A stretch of 64,000 nt of DNA. It comes from Bacteroidaceae bacterium. Its GTDB lineage: Bacteria; Bacteroidota; Bacteroidia; Bacteroidales; Bacteroidaceae. Positions 43,131-52,947 of the stretch are shown here, piece by piece. The translations under genes were made by a program, and so were the position numbers. A model generated the notes under the pieces. The model was given only the letters and a program-made list of their open reading frames with translations, was not told the DNA's origin and did no database searches. The DNA is taken from contig JAFWBM010000047.1 in assembly GCA_017507105.1 (NCBI GenBank), positions 1-64,000 of the forward strand. Reading direction: 5' to 3'. Within the stretch, counting starts at the first letter, position 1. Each line of letters opens with the position of its first letter.

Positions 43131-45275
43131 TTACTTCACAATTGTCATCTCGTCAATCAATCTCTTGCAATTACCCAATTTCTCGATCACGAACAAAACA
43201 TAACGTACATCAACATTGATGCAACGCTGTAGATTATCATCGAAAGCTATATCACCACTCAAAGACTCCCAGTTGCCGTCAAAAGCCAGTCCGATAAGTT
43301 CGCCACGCGAATTTAGTACACCACTACCACTATTATCACCGGTAATATCATTTGTAGATAAGAAGGCTACCGGCATCTCGCCATTAGGCAGAGCATACTG
43401 TCCGAAATCTTTTGTTTCATACAGTCTCTTCAACTCTGTAGGAACAACGAACTCGGCATTATTGGGATCCTCTTTCTCCATAACTCCCTTTAGGGTTGTA
43501 TAATATTTATATGTTACACCATCACGTGGCTCATAAGCCTTGACTGTTCCATAAGTAAGACGCATTGTAAAGTTAGCATCGGGAGCGACAGGCTTGCCCT
43601 GAGCCATTTCAAGGATACCGGCAAGATAGGTCTTGTGAAGCGGATTCAAGACCGCTGCATAAGCTCTGTTCTTCTCGGCCAATCCCATATACATTTCGAA
43701 TACCATATCGCGAAGCTGCATGCCCGGGTCCTTATCGAGTTTCTTCAGCGAGGGTTTCTTCATAAACTTGTCAAAGTTCTTTTTATTGCTCAATATAGAG
43801 TTATCATATACATAGTCTATATAGCTATCAACATCGCCCTTGTATTTCTTTATAATCTTATTAAGACGTTCGGGACGTTCCTGTTCGGTTGTAAGCGATA
43901 AGAAACAGGGTATCACAGACTTTGCGATACGACGGTCAACCTCATGGTTATAGTCACGGTTATGCAACCAATCATAAATCTTTGGTAATGTCTCAGATAC
44001 CTTCTCGGGAGTAGCCACAACATCTTTTACACCAGAGTTAAGGTTGCGATAAATAAACTCGACATTCATTATAAGCTCACTTGTCAATGTCATGAGATAT
44101 ACCATTCGGCTATTCTCCTTAACAAGCTTGTTGATATCGGCAACAACACTCTTATACTTTTCATTTGATGCGCCTTGTGCAAACTGCATAAACTGTGCCT
44201 CATTGGCAAGTTTCTTCTCAACAACCTTATTGTCGACGATAGCCTTGTTCATTCCAATAGAATTCTTCCAATAGTTACTTATACGGGCCAGCTTATCGGC
44301 ATACTGTATATTTACAGCCTCGCTTTTGGACATCTCTTCACGAAGAATTCTAAGAGCAGCATCACGCATTGCAATACGGGGCTCGTTACTTGCATGCATA
44401 CGGTTCTCCACCTCACCACTTGTAAGGAAACGATATGTACTTCCTGGGAATCCCATTATCATAGTATAATCTCCTGGTTCAAAACCTACAAGTGAGATAT
44501 TGAGGTATTTGGGAGTACTTAAAGGCTTATTCTCGGGGCTGTATGGAGCCGGATTACCATCTGCATCGGCATAGACACGGAAAACAGAGAAGTCACCTGT
44601 ATGACGTGGCCACATCCAGTTATCAGTCTCGCCACCGAATTTTCCCACAGACGATGGAGGTGTAGCCACCAGACGTACATCCGGATATCTCTTATAATAT
44701 ACAAGATAGTATTTGTTTCCCTCGAAATAAGGTTTCAGTTCTGCTGTAAGATATTTCTTACCTTCAACATTGTCAGCGGCAAAAAGTTCCTCAGCCACAG
44801 ATCTTAAAGCAACCGCCGAGAAGCTCTGGTCAAGAGTCATCTTACCATCAGCTATACGTTTCTCTATTACATCGGTCACATCCTTTATCTGAGAGACAAA
44901 AGTAAAATTTATATCTTCACAAGGCAGTTCCTCGGCATAGCTCTGTGACCAGAATCCATCCTTAAGATAGTTGTGCTCGAGCGAGCTGAGTTGTTGTATA
45001 TAACTATATCCGCAATGATGGTTCGTAAACACCAAGCCATTGGGTGATACAATTTCACCGGTACATCCGCCACCAAAGATACCAATAGCATCTTTCAATG
45101 ATGGAGTAGCTGGAGAATATATCTCGTCTACAGATATCTCAAGACCCAATTTGCGCATCTGCTCCTCGAGATTCTGACTGCGCATAAGCTGTAACAGCCA
45201 CATGCCTTCATCTGCAAATATCTGTGCAGGTGCAACTGTCAACGCAACAATCAATGATAAAATAAATTTCTTCAT
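43131..45275 (-). CDS. S46-family dipeptidyl-peptidase (DPP11/DPP7-like)
   Basis: 714 residues with signal peptide. Catalytic His is in SPNGLVFTNHHCGY (about 85-92) with an Asp in the WMWPRHTGDFSVFR segment, and Ser in DITGDNSGSGVLNSRGELIG near residue 645. Periplasmic exopeptidase releasing dipeptides from oligopeptides, central to peptide use by asaccharolytic and gut Bacteroidales. The FDGNWESLSGD segment is closer to DPP11 (acidic-residue-specific) than to DPP7 as I remember them. The residue after GNSGS is Gly where Pro is usual. Confidence 0.93.
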   Translation of the reverse strand: MKKFILSLIVALTVAPAQIFADEGMWLLQLMRSQNLEEQMRKLGLEISVDEIYSPATPSLKDAIGIFGGGCTGEIVSPNGLVFTNHHCGYSYIQQLSSLEHNYLKDGFWSQSYAEELPCEDINFTFVSQIKDVTDVIEKRIADGKMTLDQSFSAVALRSVAEELFAADNVEGKKYLTAELKPYFEGNKYYLVYYKRYPDVRLVATPPSSVGKFGGETDNWMWPRHTGDFSVFRVYADADGNPAPYSPENKPLSTPKYLNISLVGFEPGDYTMIMGFPGSTYRFLTSGEVENRMHASNEPRIAMRDAALRILREEMSKSEAVNIQYADKLARISNYWKNSIGMNKAIVDNKVVEKKLANEAQFMQFAQGASNEKYKSVVADINKLVKENSRMVYLMTLTSELIMNVEFIYRNLNSGVKDVVATPEKVSETLPKIYDWLHNRDYNHEVDRRIAKSVIPCFLSLTTEQERPERLNKIIKKYKGDVDSYIDYVYDNSILSNKKNFDKFMKKPSLKKLDKDPGMQLRDMVFEMYMGLAEKNRAYAAVLNPLHKTYLAGILEMAQGKPVAPDANFTMRLTYGTVKAYEPRDGVTYKYYTTLKGVMEKEDPNNAEFVVPTELKRLYETKDFGQYALPNGEMPVAFLSTNDITGDNSGSGVLNSRGELIGLAFDGNWESLSGDIAFDDNLQRCINVDVRYVLFVIEKLGNCKRLIDEMTIVK

Positions 45276-45475
45276 AGTTAGTTTCTTTTATAATTTACAA
45301 ATACATTTCTCTGTATAAAATATCCAACGCGAAGATACATTAAAAAAAGCAGACACCTTAATTTTTCAGTTACTAAATGTTATAACTTCATAATTATTGA
45401 ACAAATATGCCCGTCACTCTTGGAACAAAAAAACAGATATCCTATATTAGCGGCAAGAAATAAGACAAGACTACA

Positions 45476-46171
45476 ATGAACAAGTTGCTATTTACATCAT
45501 TCTTTTTCATCTCAACAATATTTACATTGTCGTGCAATAATGAGTATCTTGTAAAAGGCAACACGTGTAATTTCTTTGATGGCTCGAATGTATATCTGAA
45601 AAGTTTTGCAGACGGCAAATGGACGACCATAGATTCATGCGAGATTCTTCATGGCAAGTTCCAGATGTCAGGAGTTGCAGAAGCTGCATCAGTAACAACA
45701 CTTTTCATTGACAATGAAGCCATTATACCCATTGTACTTGAAGAAGGCAGTATAAACATTGACATCGAAGCACGCAATGTAACATTGGACGGCACTACAC
45801 TGAATCGGCAGTTGTCACAGTTCTTCAGGCAAAAAGATTACTATGAGCAACTTATGCTGGATCTTGAACGCGAAGAAGCATCACTTATTCTTGACGGACA
45901 CACTGCACAGAATGCCAACGCAGCCATACAAGAGAGGATGACAAAAATTGACAGAGAACTCGAAACATACATCGAGAACTTCATTAAGAAACATTACAAC
46001 AATGTATTGGGGCCATGTATATTCCAACTACTATGCAGTTCTCTTCCCTACCCTATAATGACAGAGCAAATAAACCGTATCATTGAGCAAGCTCCTGAAA
46101 ACTTCCTGGCAGATTCTTTTGTAGAGAGTTTTATTGTTGCTGCTCGCGAAAACAGCATGCTTACAGAATAA
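45476..46171 (+). CDS. DUF4369-type lipoprotein
   Basis: 231 residues with a lipoprotein signal (TIFTLSCNN). Residues about 25-110 match the DUF4369 pattern found at the N-terminus of Bacteroidetes thiol-disulfide proteins (GNTCNFFDGSNVYLKSF, DSCEILHGKFQMSG). The thioredoxin domain that usually follows is absent; the rest is helical (RQLSQFFRQKDYYEQ, ERMTKIDRELETYIENF). So this is a truncated or stand-alone version. Divergent from the S46 gene over 200 bp in which I see no clear promoter. Confidence 0.8.
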   Translation: MNKLLFTSFFFISTIFTLSCNNEYLVKGNTCNFFDGSNVYLKSFADGKWTTIDSCEILHGKFQMSGVAEAASVTTLFIDNEAIIPIVLEEGSINIDIEARNVTLDGTTLNRQLSQFFRQKDYYEQLMLDLEREEASLILDGHTAQNANAAIQERMTKIDRELETYIENFIKKHYNNVLGPCIFQLLCSSLPYPIMTEQINRIIEQAPENFLADSFVESFIVAARENSMLTE

Positions 46172-46176
46172 CAAAT

Positions 46177-46206
46177 AGAGTGCAGAGGTTTTAACCTCTG
46201 CACTCT
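46177..46206. terminator. Terminator between convergent genes
   Basis: AGAGTGCAGAGGTT pairs with AACCTCTGCACTCT (14 bp, TT loop), five bases after the DUF4369 stop and before the end of ispG. Confidence 0.75.
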
Positions 46207-46247
46207 GATTTATCTTAGACACTGAAACGGTATAATACATCATACGG

Positions 46248-47981
46248 TTAGCACATACCTACAGCATCATCTTCTATCAGTCTCAATAGTCGCATTATAG
46301 CCTCATCCTCCGGTATATTCTTCTCGACACACTCCTTACGGCGATAAAGACTCACCTTTCCGCGAGCAGCACCTACATATCCATAATCTGCATCGGCCAT
46401 TTCGCCCGGTCCGTTAACAATACAACCCATCACCCCTATCTTAAGTCCTTTCAGATGAGAAGTTGCTGCCTTTATGCGAGCAAGCGTACCTTGCAAATCG
46501 TACATAGTACGTCCGCATCCAGGGCATGCAATATATTCCGTCTTACTCATTCTTAGTCGTGTTGCCTGCAAAATACCAAATGATAGCGCATTTATATCCT
46601 TGCCATCAATACCTGCATTCTCGACCCATATACCATCGACAAGACCATCTATAAGCAATACACCCAAGTCGGCTGAAGCCTTTATACGCAACTCTTCTAT
46701 AGAAGTCTCATTGTAGATACGCTTTACTATAATAGGCAAATCTACACCCTCAATTGACAATCTATGTACTAGAGCTCGTAACTCTCCGACAGGATTCACA
46801 TGTTCGCTATATGCAACTACCACTGTATTTTCTGCACTCTTTAATGAATCAATCACCTGTTGAGTCAGGTCATCATATCGAAGCATGACAAATTTGATAT
46901 CATCACAATTTGCCGGCACTCCATCACATAGCAAAATATCGGGCTGCGTATCATCATTACCATCACAATATCCAACCACAACCGGCACTTTTCCTCCGCC
47001 TACAGGACCTACCGCCACTGTTTGGCGACGCTGTGGATCGAGATAATCAAAGCCTGGATATTCAACAGCCTCGATTCCTACATGTGATTTACGTGCCGTT
47101 ATGTAATTGACAAGCTCACAAGCAACTGGAATCTCATTTTCCGGTGCCTCGGCAAGCGACACTCTCAACGTATCTCCTATGCCATCGGCAAGCAATGCTC
47201 CAATTCCAACCGCGCTCTTTATACGTCCATCCTCGGCATCACCAGCCTCTGTAACTCCAAGATGCAGAGGATACGAGATACCCTCGGATTGCATCTGTGC
47301 AACCAATCGACGTACCGTAGTAACCATCATGGCTGTATTGCTAGTCTTTATGGATACCACAACATTATTAAAATTCTCGTCGCGGCATATACGAAGAAAC
47401 TCCATGCATGATTCAACAACTCCCGATGGTGTGTCACCATAACGACTCATTATTCTATCAGACAGCGAGCCATGATTAACACCAACACGTATTGCCTTGC
47501 CCTGTTCCTTACATATGTTCAAGAACGATGTAAAACGATTTCGCAAGCGCAGCAACTCCTGTGCATACTCCTCATCGGTATACTCGATATGCTTGAATGT
47601 ACGTGCTGTATCCACATAATTACCAGGATTGACACGTACCTTATCGGCATATTGTACAGCCACATCTGCAACAGAAGCATTGAAATGTACATCGGCCACC
47701 AAAGGGACATCATAACCACGAGCAACAAGTGCTTCCTTTATAGCCCCCATATTGATAGCCTCGCGACTACCTTGTGTTGTCAAACGTACTATATCGCCAC
47801 CCTTATCAACAATACGTATAATCTGTCCGACACTTCCGTCGGTATCCATTGTGGATGTATTTGTCATGGATTGCACTTTGAGGGTGTGCTCACCACCAAC
47901 CATTACACCACCAATATTAACATCAACGGTAGCGCGACGTTTGTAGTTAAATAAATCAATTTGTTTTGTACTCATACTCAA
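46248..47981 (-). CDS. ispG: HMBPP synthase, long form
   Basis: 577 residues; 4Fe-4S enzyme converting ME-cPP to HMBPP in the MEP pathway. TIM barrel at the N-terminus (LKVQSMTNTSTMD, PLVADVHFN, VRVNPGN), then a large inserted domain (about 270-450) typical of the Bacteroidetes/Chlamydia/plant form, and the cluster domain with CPGCGRT (about 482-488) and KIGVMGCIVNGPGEMADADYG (two cysteines and Glu as ligands). Its start overlaps the purE end by 26 bases. Confidence 0.96.
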   Translation of the reverse strand: MSMSTKQIDLFNYKRRATVDVNIGGVMVGGEHTLKVQSMTNTSTMDTDGSVGQIIRIVDKGGDIVRLTTQGSREAINMGAIKEALVARGYDVPLVADVHFNASVADVAVQYADKVRVNPGNYVDTARTFKHIEYTDEEYAQELLRLRNRFTSFLNICKEQGKAIRVGVNHGSLSDRIMSRYGDTPSGVVESCMEFLRICRDENFNNVVVSIKTSNTAMMVTTVRRLVAQMQSEGISYPLHLGVTEAGDAEDGRIKSAVGIGALLADGIGDTLRVSLAEAPENEIPVACELVNYITARKSHVGIEAVEYPGFDYLDPQRRQTVAVGPVGGGKVPVVVGYCDGNDDTQPDILLCDGVPANCDDIKFVMLRYDDLTQQVIDSLKSAENTVVVAYSEHVNPVGELRALVHRLSIEGVDLPIIVKRIYNETSIEELRIKASADLGVLLIDGLVDGIWVENAGIDGKDINALSFGILQATRLRMSKTEYIACPGCGRTMYDLQGTLARIKAATSHLKGLKIGVMGCIVNGPGEMADADYGYVGAARGKVSLYRRKECVEKNIPEDEAIMRLLRLIEDDAVGMC

Positions 47982-48462
47982 GACCCTTCAACTCCTCGTT
48001 GGCTTTCTCTATCTTTCTCTTAAGATTCTCTTTATATGTAGCAAGACGTTGAGCCAAATCGCAGTCGGCTAAAGAGAGCATCTCAACAGCCAATATTGCA
48101 GCATTCAACGAAGCATTCACTCCAACGGTCGCAACAGGAATTCCGGGAGGCATCTGTACTATTGCAAGCAGGGCATCCATTCCGTCAAGAGTACTGTTTA
48201 TGGGTACACCTATTACAGGCAGTGTAGTGCTTGCTGCTATCACACCTGGCAGATGCGCAGCCATACCTGCTGCCGCTATTATAACCTTTATGCCGCGTTC
48301 TTTTGCACCTTTGGCAAAGTTCTCGACAGCCTCGGGAGTGCGGTGAGCCGACAATGCATTAACCTCAAAAGGAACCTGCATCTCATTAAGAAAATCGGTA
48401 GCCTTCTTCATTACAGGAAGATCGGATGTGCTTCCCATTATTACGCTTATAATTGCTTTCAT
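47956..48462 (-). CDS. purE: N5-carboxyaminoimidazole ribonucleotide mutase
   Basis: 168 residues from ATG at 48462 ([16 protein letters not shown]), chosen over an upstream ATG since the PurE fold starts directly. SAHRTPE (substrate His), [14 protein letters not shown] and [20 protein letters not shown] are family signatures. Purine synthesis. Lies between fbp (24 bases) and ispG (overlap). Confidence 0.96.
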   Translation of the reverse strand: MKAIISVIMGSTSDLPVMKKATDFLNEMQVPFEVNALSAHRTPEAVENFAKGAKERGIKVIIAAAGMAAHLPGVIAASTTLPVIGVPINSTLDGMDALLAIVQMPPGIPVATVGVNASLNAAILAVEMLSLADCDLAQRLATYKENLKRKIEKANEELKGLEYEYKTN

Positions 48463-48486
48463 ATATATTATTAATTTATTCAATTG

Positions 48487-50478
48487 TTATGGCCTCTCTT
48501 TTATTATACCTTTCCTGTATGCAGTAAGCAAACGTTCAAGGTCGGCAATCTTAACAAGAATTCCGCGTCCTATATCTGTATCGCGAACTTTCTTGCGTTT
48601 ACCCATCATCTCCACGATCTGTGTTGTAGAATGAATATCGGTACCCTCTTTGATTGCATCTTCGGTGGATGTAAATGGAGCATGTTGCACAAGTTCAAAC
48701 CCACGACTGTGATATACAAGTGTATATCCGGCTATTCCTGTACGGTTATGGTAGACTTTTGAAAATCCTCCATCTATCACCATCAGTTTCCCATCGGCCT
48801 TTATAGGTGTCTCGCCCTTGCCTACACGTACCGGCACATGTCCGTTTATTATATGACGGTGCTCTCCAACAACACCAAACTCGTCAAGTATTCTATCGCA
48901 CACCTGAGGATTGTCGCGCAAAATATAATACCATCCTTTAGGTTCCTTTTGAACCTCTTTATCATCAAGCAGATAACGCTCAAATGTCGCCATCTTAGCC
49001 TTACCGAAGAGAGGAGATTCGGGACCGCACCACAGATACCAGAAGAAATCGGCTGCTTTTTCACGCTCCTCGGCACTCAAATCATTGTCGAAAGCCGTAC
49101 GCGCCATACGCTCAACCTTCTTCATTAACTGTTTTCCTTTAACAGTCTCTCCGTCAAAAACAACCTCACGCATAGAGCCATCTTCGTTTATAGGCACAGC
49201 TGCATGGAACATTAGATTCGAATTATATATTGCGAACATTCCTCCACGCATCAACAGACAGTTAACGTGACTTTGCAGACGCTCACTACGCATAAACGAA
49301 TGGCGCAAGCGCTCCATCAAATCGCTCTCCTCCGGTGTAAGTGCATATGGATTTTCGGGATCAAGAGTAGGCCATAGTTTATCCTTCAACTCATAGTCAT
49401 TACCATCGATATTGATAACCCCTCGCTCCTTGTCTATAAACTCCATAAGACAACGATCCATCATACCCCATTCAGGATGTGCCATTGCAATCTGTCCCGA
49501 TAATTTAAATTCTATAACAGAGACAGCCTTATGCATTTGTGCAATAAGACGCACATCCTTATCATTAAAATTGGTACGCTCCTCATCTACACGTGGCTGG
49601 TATATCTCACATGGGTCATCGGCATATTGCTCCATAGCAAAAGTAGCCAAAGGTACCATATTTATTGCATATCCATCCTCCAATGTTGTAGTGTTTGCAT
49701 CACGTAACGAGAGTCGCAACACACTTGCTATACAGCAGGTATTACCCGCAGCCGCACCCATCCATAGTACATCATGATTACCCCAAGTAATATCGACATG
49801 ATGATACTCGCATAGAGTATCCATTATATGGTGAGCACCGGGGCCGCGATCGAAAATATCGCCAAGGATATGAAGACGGTCTATCGTCAATCGCTGTATC
49901 AGATAACATAGCGCCGTTATGAAATGCTCGGCACGTCCGGTACCAATGATTGTCTCGACAATAACACTAAGGTATGCCTGTTTATTCTCTATGTCGTTGC
50001 TCTCGTGCAACAACTCCTCTATTATATATGCATACTCCTCGGGAAGACTCTTACGTACCTTGGAACGCGTATATTTCGATGAAATGTCGCGACACAATTT
50101 AATGAGTTTACTCAGCGACTCGCGGTAGTACTCCTTAGGATCTATTTCCGACTGCTTGAGTAGTTTTAGTTTACCCTCGGGATAATATATAAGCGTACAT
50201 AGATCTTTCCTCTCATCCTCACTTATTGTATCTCCAAAAAGTTCGTTTACTTTGCGTTTTATATTTCCCGATGCATTTCGCAACACATGCTCAAAAGCCT
50301 CATGCTCGCCATGAATATCGGCCATAAAATGTTCGGTAGGCTTGGGAAGATGTAGTATTGCTTCAAGATTTATTATCTCGGTTGTCACACTCGACACTGT
50401 GGGAAAATCCCGTGCCAACAGACGCAGATATCTAAGGTCTTCTTTGACCTCTTCAAGTGTCACATGCGGTTTAGCCAT
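48487..50478 (-). CDS. fbp: Fructose-1,6-bisphosphatase class III
   Basis: 663 residues, the long metallophosphatase-type FBPase of Firmicutes and Bacteroidetes. Metal-binding motifs: MADIHGEHEAFEHVLRN (about 46-62), LGDIFDRGPGAHHIMD and WGNHDVLWMGAAAG (about 233-246), with late INGHVPVRVGKGETP. Gluconeogenic conversion of fructose-1,6-bisphosphate to fructose-6-phosphate. First gene of a leftward unit with purE and ispG; consensus promoter upstream. Confidence 0.95.
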   Translation of the reverse strand: MAKPHVTLEEVKEDLRYLRLLARDFPTVSSVTTEIINLEAILHLPKPTEHFMADIHGEHEAFEHVLRNASGNIKRKVNELFGDTISEDERKDLCTLIYYPEGKLKLLKQSEIDPKEYYRESLSKLIKLCRDISSKYTRSKVRKSLPEEYAYIIEELLHESNDIENKQAYLSVIVETIIGTGRAEHFITALCYLIQRLTIDRLHILGDIFDRGPGAHHIMDTLCEYHHVDITWGNHDVLWMGAAAGNTCCIASVLRLSLRDANTTTLEDGYAINMVPLATFAMEQYADDPCEIYQPRVDEERTNFNDKDVRLIAQMHKAVSVIEFKLSGQIAMAHPEWGMMDRCLMEFIDKERGVINIDGNDYELKDKLWPTLDPENPYALTPEESDLMERLRHSFMRSERLQSHVNCLLMRGGMFAIYNSNLMFHAAVPINEDGSMREVVFDGETVKGKQLMKKVERMARTAFDNDLSAEEREKAADFFWYLWCGPESPLFGKAKMATFERYLLDDKEVQKEPKGWYYILRDNPQVCDRILDEFGVVGEHRHIINGHVPVRVGKGETPIKADGKLMVIDGGFSKVYHNRTGIAGYTLVYHSRGFELVQHAPFTSTEDAIKEGTDIHSTTQIVEMMGKRKKVRDTDIGRGILVKIADLERLLTAYRKGIIKERP

Positions 50479-50539
50479 AATCGTAGAATTTTATACTTGC
50501 GCCCAAAAGTGCGCATCATCGCTAATAAAGTATATACCG

Positions 50540-50570
50540 CAAATTTATATCTATTTTTTCAAATAACAAA
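50540..50570 (-). promoter_or_regulatory. fbp promoter
   Basis: On the minus strand TTTG (50570-50567), 19 bases, TAAATTTG (50547-50540), 62 bases before the fbp start. Confidence 0.65.
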
Positions 50571-50680
50571 CTTAATGCTGAGATTGTATTTTACCAAAAA
50601 AAATAAATAGTTTCCTCATGCAGTTTAGGTGTTATAGTTTATATAGATTATTAGGAGACCTATTAAGTAAGAATTTTCAA

Positions 50681-51475
50681 TCACTGATATTTATTTTCCA
50701 TAAGCTCTACTATCCAAATACTAAATTCATAAAGAAGATAAAGCGGTCCCATTACCAAAATACATGTAACGATGTCGGGAGGAGTTATAATTGCAGCTAT
50801 TATAGCTATAAGCAGAATGGCATATTTTCGACATTCTTTAAGCATATATGAAGTTATAAGTCCTAATTTTCCAAGAAGGAATGATATCACCGGCAACTGA
50901 AAAACCAACCCCATTAGCAATGTCATCGTTGCAAATGTTGATATATAGGAGACTAACGTTATTCTATTTTCTACCATATAATCAACCTGATACGAAACAA
51001 GGAACCTAAAAGAAAAAGGGAAAAGAACAAAATAGCTTAACAACACTCCGAAAGCAAACAAGATGAATACTGTAATAAGTATAGGCACAGAGTAACGTCG
51101 TTCATTATCATATAAGGCAGGTGAAACAAATAAAAAAAACTCATACAGGATATATGGCGATGCTAGCAACAATGCTAAATAGAGACTACTTGTAATGTGT
51201 ACCATGAACTGCGAAGAGAGTTCGGTACTAATAAATCGAACATCCATCTCATCAAAACTAAAATTTACATTTAGGATTGATGATATTCCCTCTACCCAAC
51301 GATACAAACAAAAATCGTTTTTGGCAGGAGCCAACAATAGCATAAATATATCCTCTTTAAAACAAAAAATAGATATAAATAGTACTACCAATACAATAAT
51401 AATACGAAAGAGCATCTTGCGTAATACATCAAGATGCTCTCCGAATGTAAGTAGATTCTCGCTATTATTCTTCAT
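50681..51475 (-). CDS. tatC: Twin-arginine translocase subunit TatC
   Basis: 264 residues, six membrane spans. The N-terminal FGEHLDVLRKMLFRI (Glu13) and the cytoplasmic-loop motif FFLFVSPALYDNERR are the TatC elements that recognise the twin-arginine signal. It forms the receptor of the Tat export system, which moves folded proteins across the inner membrane. The start overlaps tatA by 11 bases, and tatA in turn overlaps the peptide-modification operon. No tatB is seen. About 200 bp between the stop and the fbp start region hold only AT-rich DNA. Confidence 0.95.
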   Translation of the reverse strand: MKNNSENLLTFGEHLDVLRKMLFRIIIVLVVLFISIFCFKEDIFMLLLAPAKNDFCLYRWVEGISSILNVNFSFDEMDVRFISTELSSQFMVHITSSLYLALLLASPYILYEFFLFVSPALYDNERRYSVPILITVFILFAFGVLLSYFVLFPFSFRFLVSYQVDYMVENRITLVSYISTFATMTLLMGLVFQLPVISFLLGKLGLITSYMLKECRKYAILLIAIIAAIITPPDIVTCILVMGPLYLLYEFSIWIVELMENKYQ

Positions 51476-51695
51476 TTTCTTTTTGTCCTTCCGTTACTGT
51501 TTCTTTATCAGGTTCTTGTATACTCTGATTTTCTTCGACGTTATTAGAAGTTACATCATTCATACCCTCTTTAAATTGTTTTACACCCTGACCAAGTCCA
51601 CGCATCATTTCGGGTAATTTTTTTCCACCAAACAGCAAAAGTGCAATACCTCCAATAAGTAGTAATTCAGTCGTTCCTATCATAAGAAAAATCAT
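51465..51695 (-). CDS. tatA: Twin-arginine translocase subunit TatA
   Basis: 76 residues. One membrane span (about 7-22, GTTELLLIGGIALLLFGG), the conserved FGGKKLPEMMRGLGQGVKQFKEG hinge and amphipathic helix, then an acidic tail. Forms the Tat pore. The ATG overlaps the stop of the upstream accessory gene (ATGA), and a strong Shine-Dalgarno AAAGGAGGTG lies inside the end of that gene, unusual in this genome. A second ATG at codon 5 is possible. Tat function is thus tied to expression of the Cys-rich peptide genes. Confidence 0.95.
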   Translation of the reverse strand: MIFLMIGTTELLLIGGIALLLFGGKKLPEMMRGLGQGVKQFKEGMNDVTSNNVEENQSIQEPDKETVTEGQKENEE

Positions 51696-52012
51696 AATTC
51701 ACCTCCTTTCTTAGGCATAACGAGCATAATATTGCAATTCTCAAAATTTATCTCCCAACTGCCACCATCTACACTTTCCCACTGATATTTGTCGGCCATT
51801 TTATCCCACCAACTTTGAAAATTCCTTTCCGTTTCACTCATATCTTTAACCAACTTTTCATATAGTTCAGTATTGTCGACAGTCAGAATCTTTGCTAATT
51901 CATTTAATCCGTTACGTCGTTCAAAAAACGTTTGAATCTCATTTTTTTCTTCCTCAGTAACTTTTCCTATTAGTTTCTTCATTGTATCTTTATTTCTATT
52001 ATAACCACTCAT
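51692..52012 (-). CDS. Small accessory protein of the CXXX-repeat peptide system
   Basis: 106 residues, or 96 from the ATG at 51982 (MKKLIGKVTEEEK). Helical, with FFERRNGLNELAKILTVD and NFQSWWDKMADKYQWES, then a short beta end (WEINFENCNIMLVMPKKGG). Size, position and sequence character fit what NCBI calls 'CXXX repeat peptide modification system protein' as I recall it. Role unproven; it might deliver the precursor to the enzymes. It overlaps the upstream SPASM gene by 14 bases and tatA by four. Confidence 0.7.
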   Translation of the reverse strand: MSGYNRNKDTMKKLIGKVTEEEKNEIQTFFERRNGLNELAKILTVDNTELYEKLVKDMSETERNFQSWWDKMADKYQWESVDGGSWEINFENCNIMLVMPKKGGEL

Positions 52013-52943
52013 CTCTTAAATCAAATGGATCGAGATAAGAAATATCTTTTATTTCTTCTTTATCAGATAAAAACTCTACACGTTCTCTAACACTCATCAT
52101 AAGTTCACGCGAGGCATTACGTTCAAGATGAGAAACGACACATTGTTCATGTGAAGGAGTGTTCACTTCAAACGTAGTTTTGCGATTAAGCCATATACAA
52201 CGTTTACACTGATAAGCGTCACAATGACGGCAGATAGGTGCATATTCCAAACGATAAAGTTGTGGATTTTTAATATCCAGGCCATCCACTAGCGAGCCTA
52301 TATTATATTCATTTTCATAATAAAAAGCAGGACAAACATAGAATCTACCATCAGGAGCAAGCGTAATACTATCACAGCCAGCATTGCAGTTATTCATTTT
52401 GTCAAGCATCATACGATCGGTAAGCACATTCAACTGTGCCACGAAGTCAGCAGCAAAAGAATCTTCTAGCGCTATAGAGAATTCTTTTAACACACTTCTA
52501 TATAGCTCAAAATCAACATCTGTAAATGTCTCAACGTCTGTTATTACAATATTTAGACGTCTACACATTTTAATCTTTTCTTTTATCTCGCTACACTTAC
52601 CGAATAGTTCTTTTTTATCTACGCGAAGAACGTAAACATCATCTTTATCAAACAGATATTCCTTATTCCATCCATTAAGTACAACAATATCAGCATTATT
52701 CGCATACACCGATTGATAGGAAGCTATCTTAGTGTTATCTATACTCTCCATAGCCTCAATATATTCAGCAGGTAGTTCATAATCAGGTAAGACATATTGA
52801 ACCATTAGATTCTCTTTCATCGCGAAAAGGATACCATTTTTTAGATTGTCTAATGTTATCAAAAGAGGCCTATTTTTTGTATTTGAGTAATGACAAAATG
52901 AAGTACTCGTATTGTCCAATTGAATAATGAGATATTGTAGCAT
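51999..52943 (-). CDS. SPASM protein lacking radical SAM cysteines ('CXXX repeat peptide maturase')
   Basis: 314 residues. The region where CxxxCxxC should be has only one cysteine (TSFCHYSN, near residue 17), so it should not bind the radical SAM cluster. The C-terminal ~130 residues are SPASM-like: NNCNAGCDSITLAPDGRFYVCPAFYY, then CRHCDAYQCKRC and HEQC, enough for auxiliary Fe-S clusters. It is probably a partner of the radical SAM enzyme encoded four bases upstream, comparable to other pseudo-radical-SAM partners in Bacteroidales. Chemistry unknown. Confidence 0.75.
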   Translation of the reverse strand: MLQYLIIQLDNTSTSFCHYSNTKNRPLLITLDNLKNGILFAMKENLMVQYVLPDYELPAEYIEAMESIDNTKIASYQSVYANNADIVVLNGWNKEYLFDKDDVYVLRVDKKELFGKCSEIKEKIKMCRRLNIVITDVETFTDVDFELYRSVLKEFSIALEDSFAADFVAQLNVLTDRMMLDKMNNCNAGCDSITLAPDGRFYVCPAFYYENEYNIGSLVDGLDIKNPQLYRLEYAPICRHCDAYQCKRCIWLNRKTTFEVNTPSHEQCVVSHLERNASRELMMSVRERVEFLSDKEEIKDISYLDPFDLRDEWL

Positions 52944-52947
52944 ATAT

